Program-made: the position numbers and the translations under genes | Shown: positions 50,879 to 52,045 of the stretch, piece after piece | Layout of the letters: each line of letters opens with the position of its first letter | How positions within the stretch are numbered: the first letter of the stretch is position 1 | Notes under the pieces: generated by a model | Told to the model about the DNA's origin: nothing | The model's input: the letters and a program-made list of their open reading frames with translations, nothing else | Database searches by the model: none | NCBI GenBank assembly: GCA_947627065.1 | Contig: CANQUN010000007.1 | Span: 1 to 52,045, forward strand | Direction: 5' to 3' | Source: an uncultured Clostridia bacterium | GTDB taxonomy: Bacteria > Bacillota > Clostridia > Christensenellales > Borkfalkiaceae | DNA length: 52,045 nt

Positions 50879-51133
50879 CGCAAAATTGCTTTTGCCGGAA
50901 TCATAAAACCACAAACGAAAAATACCTTTATTAACGCCGCCAACCCCGCACCGCTGTCCTTTCTCAGGGACGTTTTATTGATCTTGTTTGCGTTTACCGT
51001 CCCGCTGGGGCTGGGCGTCATGGGCGTTGCGTGGGCGGCTCCCATCGCAGACGCGGTGGCGATACTCATCACCCTCCCCGTCATGATTTGGATATGGAGA
51101 AAACTCGGTGAGAAGGAGCGGGCCGAACGGTAA
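50879..51133 (+). pseudogene. C-terminal remnant of a MATE-family efflux protein
   Basis: An 84-codon open frame with no start codon, bounded by TAA at 50876-50878. The translation contains NAANPAPLSFLRDVLLILF and GVMGVAWAAPIADAVAILIT, which match the last two helices of MATE/NorM-type Na+/H+ drug antiporters (LR.. then G..G.W.A.P.AD). It ends with a basic tail, EKERAER. Everything upstream of this is missing, so it is a decayed fragment left at the end of the AraC gene. Membership is by eye only. Confidence 0.7.
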
Positions 51134-51364
51134 AAGTCCCCTGAATCTCACATTATCACGACTTTCAGATAAGCACAAAGCCCGTGCGGACCGATGTCCG
51201 CACGGGCTTTGTGTAGTGAGATGTGATTATTATGGGCTTAATAGTTATAATGTATTTGCAACTTGGTTGCAATGGGGTGCGAGATGTTTGCGGAATTGCA
51301 TAGTACACGAAATTGAACGGGGTATTGCGGGCACCTCTATTACATTGCAAAAGTTTGCAGACAA
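51134..51364. other. 231-bp gene-free stretch with a perfect hairpin
   Basis: Holds the inverted repeat at 51174-51213 and otherwise nothing I can support. It separates the MATE remnant from the converging minus-strand gene. Confidence 0.55.
51174..51213. terminator. Perfect 18-bp stem, 4-base loop, probable bidirectional terminator
   Basis: CACAAAGCCCGTGCGGAC (51174-51191) pairs fully with 51196-51213; the loop is CGAT. GGGCTTTGTG closes the stem as in many terminators, but a long T-tract is absent on both sides. It sits between converging units. Confidence 0.65.
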
Positions 51365-52045
51365 TTACGGGACGGTGTAATATACGGGTTTGGACGGGGC
51401 GCTGCGGGTGTCGTCCGCGGCTACGGCAACAACCGTTATTGTAAGTTGCATTCCGCTTGGGAAAGTATAGGCATAAAACAATACATCAATATTATAAGGA
51501 CTATTTGCATTGCCAATCGAATGCGGTTCCTCTCCGCCTTCTATATAAATGATATAATTCACAGCATTTTCGACGGGGTCCCAGGTTATCGTTGAGCCGT
51601 TTAGCGAAATTACGGGCGCGGCAGGAGCCGTGGACGGCGCTATGTGGACAATTTCACTGAAGTCGCCGTTGCAGCGTCCGTCGCCGAAAGTGGCGCGCAC
51701 GCGGTAGTCCCCGCCTTCTGTGGCGTAAAAGGAACAGCGGCCTCCTTCCCTCATTATGTCAACAGAAACGACGATTCCGTCCTTTTGAACCTCGTAACCT
51801 TCCGCTCCGTCCACCTCGGCCCAGAACAGCAGGTTCCCGTCGGATTCAAGCGCAACCTTGCCGAGCCTGACGACGATTTCTTCGATAAAAGCCGAGCGCG
51901 CGCTGCCGTCCGCAAGCACTGCGCGAACCTCGACCGTGTGCACGCCCACACCAAGCGTCGGCTCGTAATTGCTAACCGACCCGTCGACGTCGGCCTGTTT
52001 GTCGCCGTCAACGTATATCTCGTAGCGCTCGGCCGCAACGTCGTT
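51365..52045 (-). CDS. Fn3/Ig-repeat protein, C-terminal part (5' end outside window)
   Basis: The reading frame stays open to the right edge (227 codons including the stop), so the gene begins outside. Three beta-sandwich modules of about 75 residues are seen: one ending RSAFIEEIVVRL, one with LLFWAEVDGAEGYEVQKDG and one with STITWDPVENAVNYIIYI. The W-x(5)-A-x-x-Y-x-V pattern is fibronectin type III-like, as in the 1023-residue surface protein. No membrane anchor or sorting tail appears at the C-terminus, which ends KPVYYTVP. Likely a secreted or surface protein. Confidence 0.85.
   Translation of the reverse strand, partial: NDVAAERYEIYVDGDKQADVDGSVSNYEPTLGVGVHTVEVRAVLADGSARSAFIEEIVVRLGKVALESDGNLLFWAEVDGAEGYEVQKDGIVVSVDIMREGGRCSFYATEGGDYRVRATFGDGRCNGDFSEIVHIAPSTAPAAPVISLNGSTITWDPVENAVNYIIYIEGGEEPHSIGNANSPYNIDVLFYAYTFPSGMQLTITVVAVAADDTRSAPSKPVYYTVP

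Noticed and set aside
1..52045. tRNA or rRNA genes
   Set aside because: No cloverleaf, CCA-end or rRNA-like stretch was recognised by eye; a tRNAscan run would settle it.

Overview
The window reads as a chromosomal segment of an uncultivated member of the Clostridia (Bacillota). Supporting signs are RNase Y, YitT, a long-tailed RlmD, MraZ heading a division/cell-wall (dcw) cluster, a PrsW-like protein, heterodimeric ABC exporters, a CUT1 sugar transporter with no local ATPase, and SD-driven genes with sigma-A-type promoters. MurE carries the DNPR signature of meso-diaminopimelate-adding enzymes. Nearly all genes lie on the minus strand; exceptions are rpsT, an AraC regulator and a MATE remnant.

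Region 1 (1-19177): the left edge cuts a tyrosine recombinase. From mraZ (18314) leftwards runs a tightly packed gene set: mraZ, rsmH, ftsL, a class B PBP, murE, mraY, murD, ftsW, murA, ftsQ, ftsA, ftsZ, trpS, then a three-gene cassette (a DUF5685-type protein, a J-like/TPR/Cys-tail protein, a membrane protein) and rlmD. Many junctions overlap (TAATG, ATGA, TGATG). murF, murG, murB and murC are absent. FtsA has lost its nucleotide-loop signatures, and FtsZ and FtsL have long acidic N-terminal extensions. murI lies just upstream of mraZ, behind a strong promoter that overlaps two MraZ-type boxes.

Region 2 (19276-27800): rpsT is followed by five terminator-like hairpins on a strict 45-bp period. 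A convergent six-gene operon follows: an S51 peptidase, two ABC exporter half-transporters, an OmpR-family response regulator, a sensor kinase and a divergent PrsW-like membrane protein.

Region 3 (27826-37440): an operon of five small unknown membrane proteins is driven by a good promoter with three 11-bp direct repeats just upstream. A membrane-anchored XRE regulator lies next to it. Then come PAP2, YitT, RNase Y, a VTT/TVP38 protein and RNase HI. A duplicated 38-bp element sits between the last two.

Region 4 (37921-50841): a carbohydrate operon holds two related TIM-barrel hydrolase-like proteins (one cytosolic, one lipoprotein), a solute-binding lipoprotein, two CUT1 permeases, a 1023-residue surface protein with a CTERM-like tail, and a large GH-D-like hydrolase. 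A divergent AraC regulator probably controls it. Region 5 (50842-52045) has a MATE pseudogene remnant, a perfect 18-bp hairpin and the 3' part of an Fn3-repeat protein that runs off the right edge.

The best candidates for undescribed biology are the XRE/TM operon with its iteron-like operator, the DUF5685/J-like cassette, the 45-bp terminator array and the carbohydrate locus.
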